A stretch of DNA of 64,000 nt. Origin: Cognataquiflexum aquatile. Its GTDB lineage: Bacteria > Bacteroidota > Bacteroidia > Cytophagales > Cyclobacteriaceae. The DNA lies in contig NZ_QMIK01000001.1 of NCBI RefSeq assembly GCF_003316845.1, positions 744,001 through 808,000 on the forward strand, written 5' to 3'. Of this stretch, positions 23,761 through 33,163 are shown piece after piece. The first letter of the stretch is position 1. Each line of letters starts with the position of its first letter. The notes under the pieces are model-generated. The model was not told where the DNA came from and searched no databases. It was given only the letters and a program-made list of their open reading frames with translations. A program made the translations under genes and the position numbers.

Positions 23761-24038
23761 TTCGGGTTTTGGTTAAGGAAGATCTTCGGTAAACAAATGA
23801 CGCGAATTTTGGATCCGTTGAAGTCTATTTGGATTTATTGGGAAAGGGATAGATTTTCCCAAGCTAGATTTGATACTCCAAATATGATTTTTTTTAAAAA
23901 GTAAATCTGTGACTTTTATTACAACCAATCGACTGCAACTATCCCTCCAAATCTGCATCGCTGTATTTTTGGGATAATTCCTTTAATTTAGAATCTATTT
24001 TCGATTAAAAATTAACCTAAGACCACATTAAGAATACT

Positions 24039-24911
24039 ATGCTAAAAATCAGCCTCAAAAATGTTTTGACCACCTTGATGTTGGTCATGTTTGTATTTCA
24101 GGCATTTGCCGGTGAAAAAGAAGAAAAATCCCTCCTTTGGAAAATCAGCGGAAACGGACTGAAAGAAAATTCTTACCTCTTTGGTACCATCCACATGATC
24201 TGCAAGGATCAATTCTATATGGACGAAAGAATCGAAAACGCACTAGCTTCTTCAAAAGTCTTAGCAATGGAACTGAATATGGCTGACCCAAACCTGATGG
24301 CAGAAATGCAGAAGCTATCTGTCAATCCGGGTTTTGCTAATATCAAAGGAGAGTTTTCTGCCGAGCAGGCAAGTGCATTAGACAAATTTTTGACAACATC
24401 TTATGGTGCCGGACTTGATCAATTGGGCATTTTGAAGCCATTTGTACTTTCCTCCATGGTTCTCGTCAAAATGCTCCCCTGTACCGAGCAAAGCAGCTAT
24501 GAGCTTTTTCTCACAGAAAAAGCCAAAGAGAAATCCAAAACTGTAAAAGGCTTGGAAACGGTTGCTTTTCAGATGGGGGTTTTTGACCAGATTCCTCAAA
24601 AACTCCAGATTGATGAACTTGGTAAAATGGTGACGAATCCTGAAGGGATGGAGGAATTCGACAAACTTGTCGGAGCTTACCTCGACCAGGACCTTGACAG
24701 GCTTTATGACCTCATCACTGAAAATGACATGTTTCGGGAGTATGGAAATTTGCTTTTGGAAGACAGAAACAAAAACTGGATTCCAAAAATCGAAGAAATG
24801 GTAAAAGAACAAACGACTTTTATCGCGGTCGGTTCAGGTCATCTAGGATCGGAGACGGGAGTCATCGCGCTCCTAAGGAAAGCCGGTTATACAGTTGAAG
24901 CCATCAAATAA
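24039..24911 (+). CDS. TraB/GumN family protein
   Basis: A 290-residue secreted protein with a signal peptide (VLTTLMLVMFVFQAFAG) and the TraB/GumN fold. The family opening motif LFGTIHMI is at about residues 48-55, and the closing GSGHLGSETGVIALLRKAGY is near 268-287. GxxH and GTxH motifs in these positions are thought to be active-site or metal-binding parts related to the EreA/ChaN-like/Tiki fold; Tiki relatives are metalloproteases. Its role in bacteria is not settled. It is a single gene followed by a strong terminator. Confidence 0.9.
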   Translation: MLKISLKNVLTTLMLVMFVFQAFAGEKEEKSLLWKISGNGLKENSYLFGTIHMICKDQFYMDERIENALASSKVLAMELNMADPNLMAEMQKLSVNPGFANIKGEFSAEQASALDKFLTTSYGAGLDQLGILKPFVLSSMVLVKMLPCTEQSSYELFLTEKAKEKSKTVKGLETVAFQMGVFDQIPQKLQIDELGKMVTNPEGMEEFDKLVGAYLDQDLDRLYDLITENDMFREYGNLLLEDRNKNWIPKIEEMVKEQTTFIAVGSGHLGSETGVIALLRKAGYTVEAIK

Positions 24912-24921
24912 CCGATCAGGT

Positions 24922-24954
24922 AAATGTCCGATTTCTGAACAGAATCGGACATTT
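24922..24954 (+). terminator. Rho-independent terminator after the TraB/GumN gene
   Basis: A 12-bp perfect stem (aaatgtccgatt with aatcggacattt) with a 9-base loop, 11 bases after the stop codon and followed by gatttta. Confidence 0.85.
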
Positions 24955-25076
24955 GATTTTATATCAACTCATCAAAAGTCCCCAAAACCCATTAAATTGG
25001 TTTTGGCATCATTCTCGGATACAAAAATAAAGTAATCCCAATCTCACGTCCCAATAAAATCTCCCATCCCCCTTTT

Positions 25077-25949
25077 ATGATACTTACCATTACGAACCTC
25101 AACAAACAATACGCCAACGGTGTGCATGCGCTGAAGGATGTCAGTTTCTCTATCGAAAGAGGCATGTTTGGCCTCCTTGGCCCGAATGGCGCCGGCAAAT
25201 CATCTCTGATGAGAACCCTCGCTACCCTGCAGGAAGCGGACAGCGGTTCTGTTTCATTGGGTGACATCGATGTGTTGGCAGAAAAGGACAAAGTCAGAAA
25301 AGTACTCGGTTACCTGCCACAGGAATTCGGAGTTTACCCAAGGACTTCTGCCACAGACTTATTGCACCACCTTGCGATTTTGAAGGGTTTTGACAATAAA
25401 AAAGAAAGAACCGAAATGGTGGACTATCTCCTCCAAAAAGTCAATCTATTCGAGCACCGCAAAAAAGCCGTCAGCAGCTACTCAGGCGGTATGCGGCAGC
25501 GGTTTGGCATCGCCCAATGCCTGATCGGAAGTCCAAAACTGGTAATCGTCGATGAACCGACAGCGGGTTTGGATCCCGGAGAAAGAAACAGATTCTATAA
25601 TATCCTGAGTGAAATCGGTGAGCAGACCATTGTCATTCTTTCCACGCACATCGTGCAAGATGTACGCGAACTCTGCACCAATATGGCCATCATGGACAAA
25701 GGCATGCTGCTTTACAGTGGAACCACAGACGATGCACTCGCCCAAATCAAAGATAAAGTCTATGAAAAAAGGGTAGATAAAGCCGAACTTCAGGAGTATC
25801 AGAATGCCTACAAAATCATCAGCAACAAGCTTGTCGGTGGAAAACCCCAAATCCATGTCTTCTCCGAAACAGCTTTGAACTCCGGTTTTGAAAAGGCAGA
25901 AGAAACCTTGGAAGATGTATTTTTTGCCAAATTGAATTCCTTGATCTAA
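25077..25949 (+). CDS. ABC transporter ATP-binding protein
   Basis: A 290-residue ABC ATPase with an intact set of motifs: Walker A GPNGAGKSS near 34-42, Q-loop in YLPQEFG near 82-86, signature SYSGGMRQR near 138-146, Walker B VIVDEPTAGLD near 156-166, and the H-loop STHIV near 190. The C-terminal ~70 residues form an extra domain typical of ABC-2 type exporters. It is followed after 18 bp by its membrane partner (25968-29549), which fuses the permease to an M1 peptidase. The substrate is unknown. Codon usage and orientation match the partner gene. Confidence 0.95.
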   Translation: MILTITNLNKQYANGVHALKDVSFSIERGMFGLLGPNGAGKSSLMRTLATLQEADSGSVSLGDIDVLAEKDKVRKVLGYLPQEFGVYPRTSATDLLHHLAILKGFDNKKERTEMVDYLLQKVNLFEHRKKAVSSYSGGMRQRFGIAQCLIGSPKLVIVDEPTAGLDPGERNRFYNILSEIGEQTIVILSTHIVQDVRELCTNMAIMDKGMLLYSGTTDDALAQIKDKVYEKRVDKAELQEYQNAYKIISNKLVGGKPQIHVFSETALNSGFEKAEETLEDVFFAKLNSLI

Positions 25950-25967
25950 ACCTATAACATTCTCATT

Positions 25968-28900
25968 ATGTGGAAATTTATCAAACATGAATGGCAGTAT
26001 TGGTTTAGGTCTCCGATGCTTTGGATTTTCTTACTAATCGTGTCCTTGATGGTATTTGGGGCGGTGTCCTCAGACCAGATTCAAATCGGAGGTGGAGTAG
26101 GAAGTGTCTATAAAAATGCGCCTTCCGTCATTCAGACTTATTATGGGGTGATGTCGCTGATATGTCTGCTGATGACGACAGCATTTATGAACGCCTCTGC
26201 CAACCGGGACTTCAGTACAGGCATGTACCAGTTTGTGTTCAGTTCACCCATCAGGAAAAGTGACTATTTCTTCGGAAAGTTTATCGGAGCTTTGCTGATC
26301 TCTATTATCCCACTTTTTGGGGTTTCTATCGGGGCTTTGATCGGACCACTGATGCCGTGGGCACAGCCCGAGCGCTATGGCCCCATAATTTGGAGTGGGC
26401 ATATCCAGGGGATTTTGGCATTTGCCATCCCAAATACCATCATTGCAGGAGCGCTACTCTATAGCCTTGCTGTTGTTTTCAGAAACAACATCATCTCTTT
26501 TGTCGGCGCCATGTTGATCTTGGTTTTTTATGTGGTTTCACAAGGATTTACAGCAGATCTTGAAAAAGAATGGTTGGCCAATATCCTCGATCCATTCGGA
26601 TTTCAGCCTTTGAGCACCCTTTCCAAATACAAAACCATTGAGGAAAAGAACCTCTTCCCTACCCCATTGGAAGGTCAGTTTTTGGTTAACAGGATAATTT
26701 GGATCGGATTGAGTCTGGTGCTCTTGATGTTTATGTATTCCAAGTTTTCTTTCAATACCAAAAAAGAAAAGGTCAAAAAATCCAAAGCCAAAATAGAAGT
26801 AGAACCTACACTCTTTGATCTTTCCGAAATCAAAACCTTTGAAATTCCTCAAAACAAAGGATTTTCATGGCAGGCCTTTTGGCATATGATTGTGTTTGAA
26901 ACGAAAGCTATAACAAAAAACCAAACCTTTATCATCATTGTCATTATCGGCTTGATCAACCTGATCGCTAGTCTCACAAGCTTTACCGGTGGGTACGGGA
27001 CAGACCGCTATCCTGTGACTTATGATGTCATCGATACGATCAGAGGTGCTTTTTATCTCTTTCTAATCGGTATCATCACTTTCTATTCCGGTGTTTTGGT
27101 ATGGAAAGAGCGGGATGCCAAAATATCAGAAATAGAAGATGCGACGCCTGTCCGAACCGGAATGCTCTTTTCGTCCAAATTGATCGCCATGATGATCAGT
27201 ATCTTTATTGTATTGTGCAGTACCATCTTGGTCGGAGTCATCGCTCAGACGGCCTTTAGCTATACGAGGTACGAGCTCGGCGTTTATGCCCAATCTCTTC
27301 TGGTTTTGGATATGTTTCAGTTTGGATACATGGTTGTGATCGCTTTGCTATTTCATTACCTGATCAACAACCGGTACATCGCCTACTTTGCTTTTGTGGC
27401 ATTTATCATCCTGAATGAGTTCATTTGGTCGGTTCTCGAGCTCAATTCCAACATGCTGAGTTTCTCGGCTACTCCAAGAGTCACCTACTCTGACATGAAT
27501 GGATTTGGTCCTTTTATCCCGGGATTGGTTTGGTTCAATATGTATTGGACTTTGTTCTGTCTGATTTTATGTATTGTTATTTATTCCTTCTATGTGAGGG
27601 GAAAAGAAAGTGATTTCTCGATCAGAAGGAAATATGCCCTGCAGCGGTTGAAAACCAAATCAGGATTCCTAGCCATTATTGGGATAGCATTTCTGGTTTG
27701 TGGAGCATTTGTGTTTTACAATACAGAAATCCTCAATACCTATCTCAATCCAAAAGAACAGGAAACGAGACAAAAAGAATACGAACTGACTTACAAGAAA
27801 TTTGAAGGAATTGCGCAGCCAAGGTGGATAGATTTGGATTATCAGATTGACATACATCCTTATGACCGGGATTTGTTTGTGACTGTGGAGGCTTTGCTGA
27901 TGAATAAATCGAAGGTGGCTATTCCTGAAGTCCATTTTAGCATTCCGATGATGCCTGATACTTTGGGCATTGACATCCCGGGAGCAAGTCTTAAGTTGGA
28001 CGACAAAAGACTCAATTACAGGATTTACAGCCTGTCCCAACCTATGCAACCCGGAGATACCTTACCGATCAAATTGGTGGTTTCCAAAGTTACCAAAGGA
28101 TTTGAAAATGAGGTCAGCTTTACCGAATTGACCCAAAACGGTACCTTCTTCAACAATTTTGATATCCTGCCGATCATTGGCTATTCCAACAGATACGAGA
28201 TCTCCGACAAAAACAAGCGGGTAAAACTTGAACTTCCTGTAAGGAAAAGGATGCCTGCCTTGGATGAGTCTGATCTGAAAGCAAGGGAGAATTCCTACAT
28301 CAACCAAGATGCAGATTGGGTCAATATGCATACCGTGATCAGCACTGCCCCAGATCAGATTGCTGTCGCACCGGGAAGGCTTGTCAAGGAATGGGAAGAG
28401 AATGGAAGGAAATATTATGAATATCAATTGGATCACAAATCTCTGAACTTCTATTCTTTCATTTCTGCAAAATATGAAGTCGCAAGAAAGGAATGGAAAG
28501 GTGTCGACCTGGAAGTGTATTACATCAAGGGCCATGAATACAATGTGCCCAACATGCTCCAAAGTCTGGAAAAATCCCTCGACTATTATACCGCAAACTT
28601 TGGCCCTTATTTCCACAAGCAGTGTAGGATCATAGAATTCCCGAGGTACAGTTCTTTTGCACAGGCATTTCCAGGCACGATGCCTTACAGTGAAGGAATT
28701 GGCTTTATCACCGACCTGAGAAATGTAACTGAAGATGACATTGATTTGGTCTATTATGTAGTCGCACATGAGATGGCACACCAATATTGGGCACACCAAC
28801 TGATCGGCGCCAATATGCGTGGCACAGAGATGATGAGTGAGAGCTTTTCCCAATATGCTGCCTTGATGGTGATGGAAAAAGAATATGGCCGGGACAAAAT

Positions 28901-29549
28901 GAATAAGTTTCTGAAGTATGAAATGAACAGCTACCTGCGTGGAAGAAGTGGTGAATTTGAAGCAGAAAGGCCGATTATGGAAACCGAAAACCAGGGCTAT
29001 ATCCATTACAACAAAGGATCTGTGGTGATGTATTACCTGAAAGAAATGATCGGTGAAGACAAAGTAAACCTTGCACTCCAGAAGCTGATTAAGGATCATG
29101 GTTATCAGGAACCTCCCTACCCCACTTCGATTTCTGCTGTGAATGCTTTCCGTGAGGTCACTCCGGATTCATTGCAGTACCTGATCGATGATATGTTTGA
29201 GAATATCACTGTATTTTCAAACCGGGTCACAGATGTCAATTATGTCAAATCCGGAGAGGAATATGAAGTCACCTTGACGACTTTCTCGGAGAAATTCAGG
29301 GCAGATTCACTCGGAAAGCAAACGGCTGTGCCTTTGGTGGACTTTATTGATATCGGGATTTTTGGGGAGACTGAGTCAAAACAAACCTATGGCAAACCAT
29401 TGGTATATAAAAGACTCAAAATCACCAAACCAGAAAACACCTTCACCTTCAAAGTCAAAGAAAAGCCGCAGAATGCCGGCATAGACCCTTACAACTACCT
29501 TGTCGACAGGATGCCTGAGGATAATGTGAAGAAGGTAACGGAGAAGTAA
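25968..29549 (+). CDS. ABC-2 type permease fused to M1 family aminopeptidase
   Basis: A 1193-residue membrane protein. The first ~590 residues hold two sets of about six transmembrane helices of an ABC-2 type permease, separated by a charged cytoplasmic loop at about 262-300 (KKEKVKKSKAK). After a last membrane segment near 565-585 comes a long extracytoplasmic domain, ending in an M1/gluzincin peptidase with the zinc site HEMAHQ near 934 and the third ligand E in SESFSQY. Spacing between the HExxH and that glutamate is 19 residues, one more than in classical M1 enzymes. The GAMEN exopeptidase motif is replaced by PYSEG. This fusion is a known Bacteroidota family. It pairs with the ATPase upstream. 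It may export or process peptides at the membrane surface. Confidence 0.93.
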   Translation: MWKFIKHEWQYWFRSPMLWIFLLIVSLMVFGAVSSDQIQIGGGVGSVYKNAPSVIQTYYGVMSLICLLMTTAFMNASANRDFSTGMYQFVFSSPIRKSDYFFGKFIGALLISIIPLFGVSIGALIGPLMPWAQPERYGPIIWSGHIQGILAFAIPNTIIAGALLYSLAVVFRNNIISFVGAMLILVFYVVSQGFTADLEKEWLANILDPFGFQPLSTLSKYKTIEEKNLFPTPLEGQFLVNRIIWIGLSLVLLMFMYSKFSFNTKKEKVKKSKAKIEVEPTLFDLSEIKTFEIPQNKGFSWQAFWHMIVFETKAITKNQTFIIIVIIGLINLIASLTSFTGGYGTDRYPVTYDVIDTIRGAFYLFLIGIITFYSGVLVWKERDAKISEIEDATPVRTGMLFSSKLIAMMISIFIVLCSTILVGVIAQTAFSYTRYELGVYAQSLLVLDMFQFGYMVVIALLFHYLINNRYIAYFAFVAFIILNEFIWSVLELNSNMLSFSATPRVTYSDMNGFGPFIPGLVWFNMYWTLFCLILCIVIYSFYVRGKESDFSIRRKYALQRLKTKSGFLAIIGIAFLVCGAFVFYNTEILNTYLNPKEQETRQKEYELTYKKFEGIAQPRWIDLDYQIDIHPYDRDLFVTVEALLMNKSKVAIPEVHFSIPMMPDTLGIDIPGASLKLDDKRLNYRIYSLSQPMQPGDTLPIKLVVSKVTKGFENEVSFTELTQNGTFFNNFDILPIIGYSNRYEISDKNKRVKLELPVRKRMPALDESDLKARENSYINQDADWVNMHTVISTAPDQIAVAPGRLVKEWEENGRKYYEYQLDHKSLNFYSFISAKYEVARKEWKGVDLEVYYIKGHEYNVPNMLQSLEKSLDYYTANFGPYFHKQCRIIEFPRYSSFAQAFPGTMPYSEGIGFITDLRNVTEDDIDLVYYVVAHEMAHQYWAHQLIGANMRGTEMMSESFSQYAALMVMEKEYGRDKMNKFLKYEMNSYLRGRSGEFEAERPIMETENQGYIHYNKGSVVMYYLKEMIGEDKVNLALQKLIKDHGYQEPPYPTSISAVNAFREVTPDSLQYLIDDMFENITVFSNRVTDVNYVKSGEEYEVTLTTFSEKFRADSLGKQTAVPLVDFIDIGIFGETESKQTYGKPLVYKRLKITKPENTFTFKVKEKPQNAGIDPYNYLVDRMPEDNVKKVTEK

Positions 29550-29614
29550 TGTAAAGGGAGGAAGGAAGAAGGAGAAGGGATAAAGATTGAAAAATGATGA
29601 ATTTTGAATGAATG

Positions 29615-29651
29615 GGAACCTTTGAGGTCTTTTGGACCTCGGAGGTTCCTT
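29615..29651 (+). terminator. Hairpin terminator after the permease-peptidase gene
   Basis: A 15-bp stem with two G-T wobbles (ggaacctttgaggtc with gacctcggaggttcc) around ttttg. It lies 66 bases after the stop. A diverged relative of the same hairpin is at 31018-31053. Confidence 0.7.
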
Positions 29652-29704
29652 AAATTCTTAAAGATCTAAAACCAAAACCATTGAAACCTATTCAAAATTT
29701 TGAA

Positions 29705-30895
29705 ATGAAACTTTTATCCATCTTTTCAGCTATTTTCTTAGCTCTTTTTATACCTTCCAAAGTATATTGTCAGGCTTTAGACTTTAACCTGGGAGGCCCA
29801 TCTGTTGAAAATTATTTTGAAGAAATCCCCTACGAATTTATCAAAGGGAAAATTATCCTATCCGTAGAGATTGGCGGCAAATCAAGGAAATTTCTGTTGG
29901 ATACAGGAGCCCCCACTGCCATCAGCCGAAATTTGTTTGATGAGCTTTCCCCCTCCATCACCACCAAAATTCCTGTCACTGATATCGGAGGTAAAAGTGA
30001 TTCCTTACTTTTTGTCACTTTAGACCAAATCGAATTAGGACAAACAGCATACACGGATATCCCTGCGATCGTCCTTAATGAAAACCTCCTTTTGGATTGC
30101 TTTGAAATCGACGGATTTATAGGAAGCAATCTTCTGAGAAACAGCATCATTCAGTTAGATTCCAAAAATAAAATCATGAGGATTGGAAGTGATATTGATT
30201 CATTTTCGGAAGGATTGTCAAACAAAGCGGCCATAGAATTAGACCGACAAAGCTCACCGATTCTTACAATCCAAATCGGAAAAAACATCAAAGAAGCTTT
30301 GATTTTTGATTCAGGTGCAGATGAATTTTATACGATGTCTGAAAGGAATTTCAAGCAATTCAGAAAAGCAAAAGGCTTTGAAGTCCTAGCGGAAAGTTTT
30401 GGTTCTGACACTTTTGGACTCTTTGGTCAGGAAGATGAAAACAAGTCCAAAAGATTGTTGATTCCGGATTTATATGTCAATGGAGTTACTATCCACAAGG
30501 TATGGACAGATACTAAAAACGAGGACAATTCCAGAATCGGTTCGGGTTTACTTAGGTACGGCTTGTTTACACTTGATTATAAAAACAAAAACAGTTACTT
30601 TGAATTGTTTGAAAAGGATCAAAATTTCGAGGATTCCTTTTGGGATGTAAGTCCAACTTTCAAAGACAACAAGTTTGTAATTGGATACATATGGTCAAAA
30701 GAATTGGAAAAGAAAATCGATCTTGGAGATCAGATCATCAAAATCGATGAAATGGATACCGAGAACAGCGATATCTGTGATATTCTTCTAAACTCACCTA
30801 TGGAAACATCCCAAAAAGTAACGCTCACTGTCAGAACCAAGAATGGGGAAATCATTTTGGTCGAAATATTGAATAGCGTAAATAAAAGCCTATAA
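29705..30895 (+). CDS. Secreted paired retropepsin-like aspartyl protease with C-terminal PDZ
   Basis: Translation is open from a TTG at 29681, but the ATG at 29705 gives a clean signal peptide (MKLLSIFSAIFLALF... cleaved after VYCQA). The mature protein has two retropepsin-like halves: FLLDTGAPTAIS near residue 66 and LIFDSGADEFYT near 201, so both active aspartates (D-T-G and D-S-G) sit in one chain, as in two-domain pepsin-like pseudo-dimers. Residues about 305-390 resemble a PDZ domain (IDLGDQIIKIDEMDTEN). It is probably periplasmic or surface-exposed. Whether it cleaves peptides is not known. The gene stands alone after a terminator. Confidence 0.85.
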   Translation: MKLLSIFSAIFLALFIPSKVYCQALDFNLGGPSVENYFEEIPYEFIKGKIILSVEIGGKSRKFLLDTGAPTAISRNLFDELSPSITTKIPVTDIGGKSDSLLFVTLDQIELGQTAYTDIPAIVLNENLLLDCFEIDGFIGSNLLRNSIIQLDSKNKIMRIGSDIDSFSEGLSNKAAIELDRQSSPILTIQIGKNIKEALIFDSGADEFYTMSERNFKQFRKAKGFEVLAESFGSDTFGLFGQEDENKSKRLLIPDLYVNGVTIHKVWTDTKNEDNSRIGSGLLRYGLFTLDYKNKNSYFELFEKDQNFEDSFWDVSPTFKDNKFVIGYIWSKELEKKIDLGDQIIKIDEMDTENSDICDILLNSPMETSQKVTLTVRTKNGEIILVEILNSVNKSL

Positions 30896-30930
30896 CTTGT
30901 TGAAACCTTAAACCTAATTTAAAAATTGCC

Positions 30931-30960
30931 ATGTCTACCTCCCCACTTCATACCATCCTA
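30931..30960 (+). pseudogene. Remnant of an NmrA-like gene start
   Basis: The 30 bases from this ATG match the first 30 bases of the NAD(P)-binding gene at 33164 in 24 positions. They encode MSTSPLHTIL against MPTSPLHTIL, most differences being synonymous. After that the frame diverges and stops within about 30 codons (FQCEKVFDGE...). It is read as the leftover 5' end of a deleted paralogue. Confidence 0.6.
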
Positions 30961-31017
30961 TTTCAATGTGAAAAAGTATTTGACGGAGAAATATTATTGA
31001 AATGTGTAGAATGAATT

Positions 31018-31053
31018 GGAACCTTTGGGGTTTTTTTAGACCTCCAAGGTTTA
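31018..31053. repeat. Hairpin related to the 29615 terminator
   Basis: The sequence ggaacctttggggttt ... gacctccaaggttt forms an imperfect hairpin with the same outer words as 29615-29651. It may be a dispersed terminator-like repeat. Confidence 0.5.
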
Positions 31054-31298
31054 TTAAATAGAGAAAAGGTTGAAAATAGGTCTTCTTTTTTCAAGCCACA
31101 TTTACACTCATCCAAATAGCCTCAAAAATCAGTGAACCATCCACATAGGCAACTCCGCTCTGCATTGTAAGGAAAACAAGGATTTAATAGCATAAAGAAA
31201 ATGCTTCCTTGATGTTTATGTGTCCTTTTTATTCTGTTGTCCATGCTCTACATGTTTTATCCGAAAATGAGATCGTTTTCTTTTTGGGACTTCCAAAA

Positions 31299-32525
31299 TT
31301 AGACCTGTGAAAGTTTCTTCTCAATCAATTTCTTTTCTGAGTCCGTTTTGCAAAGTTCCAAAGCTTTTTGAAGGTGGGATTTGACTTTTGCTGGGTTTTG
31401 ATCCCTGTAAAGTTCTGCGAGCAACATGTGAAAAAAATGGTTATTTGAAAGACCGAGTTTCTCAGCTTCCTGAATGGATGTTTCCTTTCCCCTCACTTTT
31501 GCAAGGGCATAAGTGCGGTTGAGCGCTGCAATCGGCGAATAGGCAATGGTCAGCAATTGGTTGTATAGATGAAGTATATTTTCCCACTTTTCTCCGGAGT
31601 CTTCCTGAATTGTATGCCAGTATGCAATACTTGCTTCTAAAAAATACACCGAAATCACAGGCCAAGCAGCCGCTTTGGTCAGGTAATAGTTTCCCCGGGA
31701 GATCAATTCATTATTCCAAAGTGAGGCATCTTGATCCTGATAAAGCACAATTTCGCCGCTTCCCCCTACCCGCGCTTCCAACCTGGATGCCTGAAAACAC
31801 ATCAGCGCCATCAAGGCATTGGTCAAATGCTGGTTGGTGAGTGGATTTTCAAGCAAAAGAAAGTTAAGCCGCATGGCTTCCAGGCAAAGCTCTTTACGGA
31901 TTAAAGTCTCTGACCTTTCAGAGTAATAACCTTCATTAAATAGCAGGTAAATTGTTTTCAAAACAGCTTCCATCCGGTTGTTGATCTCTTCATCTGAAGG
32001 CAAAATCAACTGGATTTTTTCTGTCCGCAATTTTTCCTTTGCCCTAAAAAGCCGCTTGTTTACTGTTTCATTATTGGTCAAAAAAGCATCTGCGATTTCA
32101 TCAATCCCAAAGCCACAGAGAACCCGCAAAGCAAGGCTGATTTGGGACTCAGTAGAGATAGATGGATGACAGATGGCAAAAAGCATCTGAAGTTGGCTGT
32201 CACGGATATTTTGTTCAGATAAGTCAACCTCTAATTCCTCAATCCAGCTATTGGATTTTTTGAAACCATCAGAAATTTTCTTGTTAAAAAGCTGGTGCTT
32301 TTTCAAATGATTAAGTGTCTTGTTTTTTGCAACCCGGTAAAGCCAGGCATTTGGAAGGTCAGGAATTCCTTGATAAGGCCAGGTTTCCATGGCAGCCAAA
32401 AAAGTCTCACTTACGATGTCCTCTGCCACTTCAATATGATCCAAGCCAAAGAATTTGGATAGCACGGCAACCAACTTGCTATACTCCGTCCTGAACAAAT
32501 GGGGGATTAAATCTTGGCTTTGCAT
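31299..32525 (-). CDS. ECF sigma factor, ECF42 (DUF6596) type
   Basis: A 408-residue sigma-70 family factor with region 2 at about 1-80 (LVAVLSKFFGL, WLYRVAKNKTLNHLKKH), region 4 at about 115-175 (LALRVLCGFGIDEIADAFLTN) and a long C-terminal extension (about 180-408) with the conserved YLLFNEGYYS motif of the DUF6596 group. This extension distinguishes ECF42 proteins, which have no anti-sigma factor and are co-encoded with DGPF/YCII proteins. Here the DGPF gene lies immediately upstream on the same strand, matching that rule. The regulon is unknown; members are linked to stress responses. The C-terminal extension contains TPR-like helices (AALNRTYALAKVRG). Confidence 0.92.
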   Translation of the reverse strand: MQSQDLIPHLFRTEYSKLVAVLSKFFGLDHIEVAEDIVSETFLAAMETWPYQGIPDLPNAWLYRVAKNKTLNHLKKHQLFNKKISDGFKKSNSWIEELEVDLSEQNIRDSQLQMLFAICHPSISTESQISLALRVLCGFGIDEIADAFLTNNETVNKRLFRAKEKLRTEKIQLILPSDEEINNRMEAVLKTIYLLFNEGYYSERSETLIRKELCLEAMRLNFLLLENPLTNQHLTNALMALMCFQASRLEARVGGSGEIVLYQDQDASLWNNELISRGNYYLTKAAAWPVISVYFLEASIAYWHTIQEDSGEKWENILHLYNQLLTIAYSPIAALNRTYALAKVRGKETSIQEAEKLGLSNNHFFHMLLAELYRDQNPAKVKSHLQKALELCKTDSEKKLIEKKLSQV

Positions 32526-32584
32526 ATTGTATCAAAACCCTATCAATCAACATATAGATGAAGATTGATAGGATTGTTTGGAAA

Positions 32585-32926
32585 TCAATGTTTGGCAATC
32601 TCTCGAACTTCTACGGTATTGCCTTCTCCCTGCAGAATGGGAGTACCTTTTGCAAATTCGGCTGCTTCTTCGGCGTTTTCCGCCTTGACGATGACGTAGC
32701 CACCGATAGTCTCTTTGATATCACCAAATGGACCATTGGTTACCATCTTTTGGTGGTCCACAACTTTCGCCCCGTCAAACAAAAGTCCTGTACCGCCTAC
32801 AAATTTGTTTTGAGCAGCGATGCCTCCCACCCAATCCATTTGTTGCTTCATCCAAGCCTGCATTTGTTCGGGAGAAACTTTGCCGGTGGCATTTTCATGT
32901 CTGAAAATCAAAATAAATTCTTTCAT
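32585..32926 (-). CDS. YCII-related (DGPF) domain protein
   Basis: The frame is open from 32986, but the ATG at 32926 begins the family-typical MKEFILIFRHE. The resulting 113-residue protein has the YCII/DGPF fold, with the NGPFGDIKETIGGYVIV motif (DGPF reads NGPF here) at about 62-78 and an IVKAENAEEAAEFAK stretch that matches the conserved helix. It is the standard partner of ECF42 sigma factors and sits 59 bp before one. It may act as a sensor of the stress signal or be a direct target. Biochemical activity is unknown. Confidence 0.92.
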   Translation of the reverse strand: MKEFILIFRHENATGKVSPEQMQAWMKQQMDWVGGIAAQNKFVGGTGLLFDGAKVVDHQKMVTNGPFGDIKETIGGYVIVKAENAEEAAEFAKGTPILQGEGNTVEVREIAKH

Positions 32927-33163
32927 AAATGTGTTTTTAAAATTGATGGAATAAAAGATTTTAATGGAAGACAAATGGTTTTTCAAATATGGGACATGGG
33001 TTAGAAATTATTTTTTTATTGTCAGGCTTTTTCCAAAATTGAAGTAATGAAATGGAAATACTAAATTGGGTAAATCTTCAAAACATTCAAATATTGGCAA
33101 TTTCTTAACTCTATTCCATTTTTACCCTAATCGATTTTGGGTTAAATTCAAAGAAAAAATTCT

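Larger units (their letters stand above)
30896..31298. other. Gap with gene remnant and hairpin
   Basis: The gap contains a short remnant of an NmrA-like gene start (30931-30960) and a ggaacctttgg-type hairpin (31018-31053). The rest is AT-rich, with no further gene supported. Confidence 0.6.
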
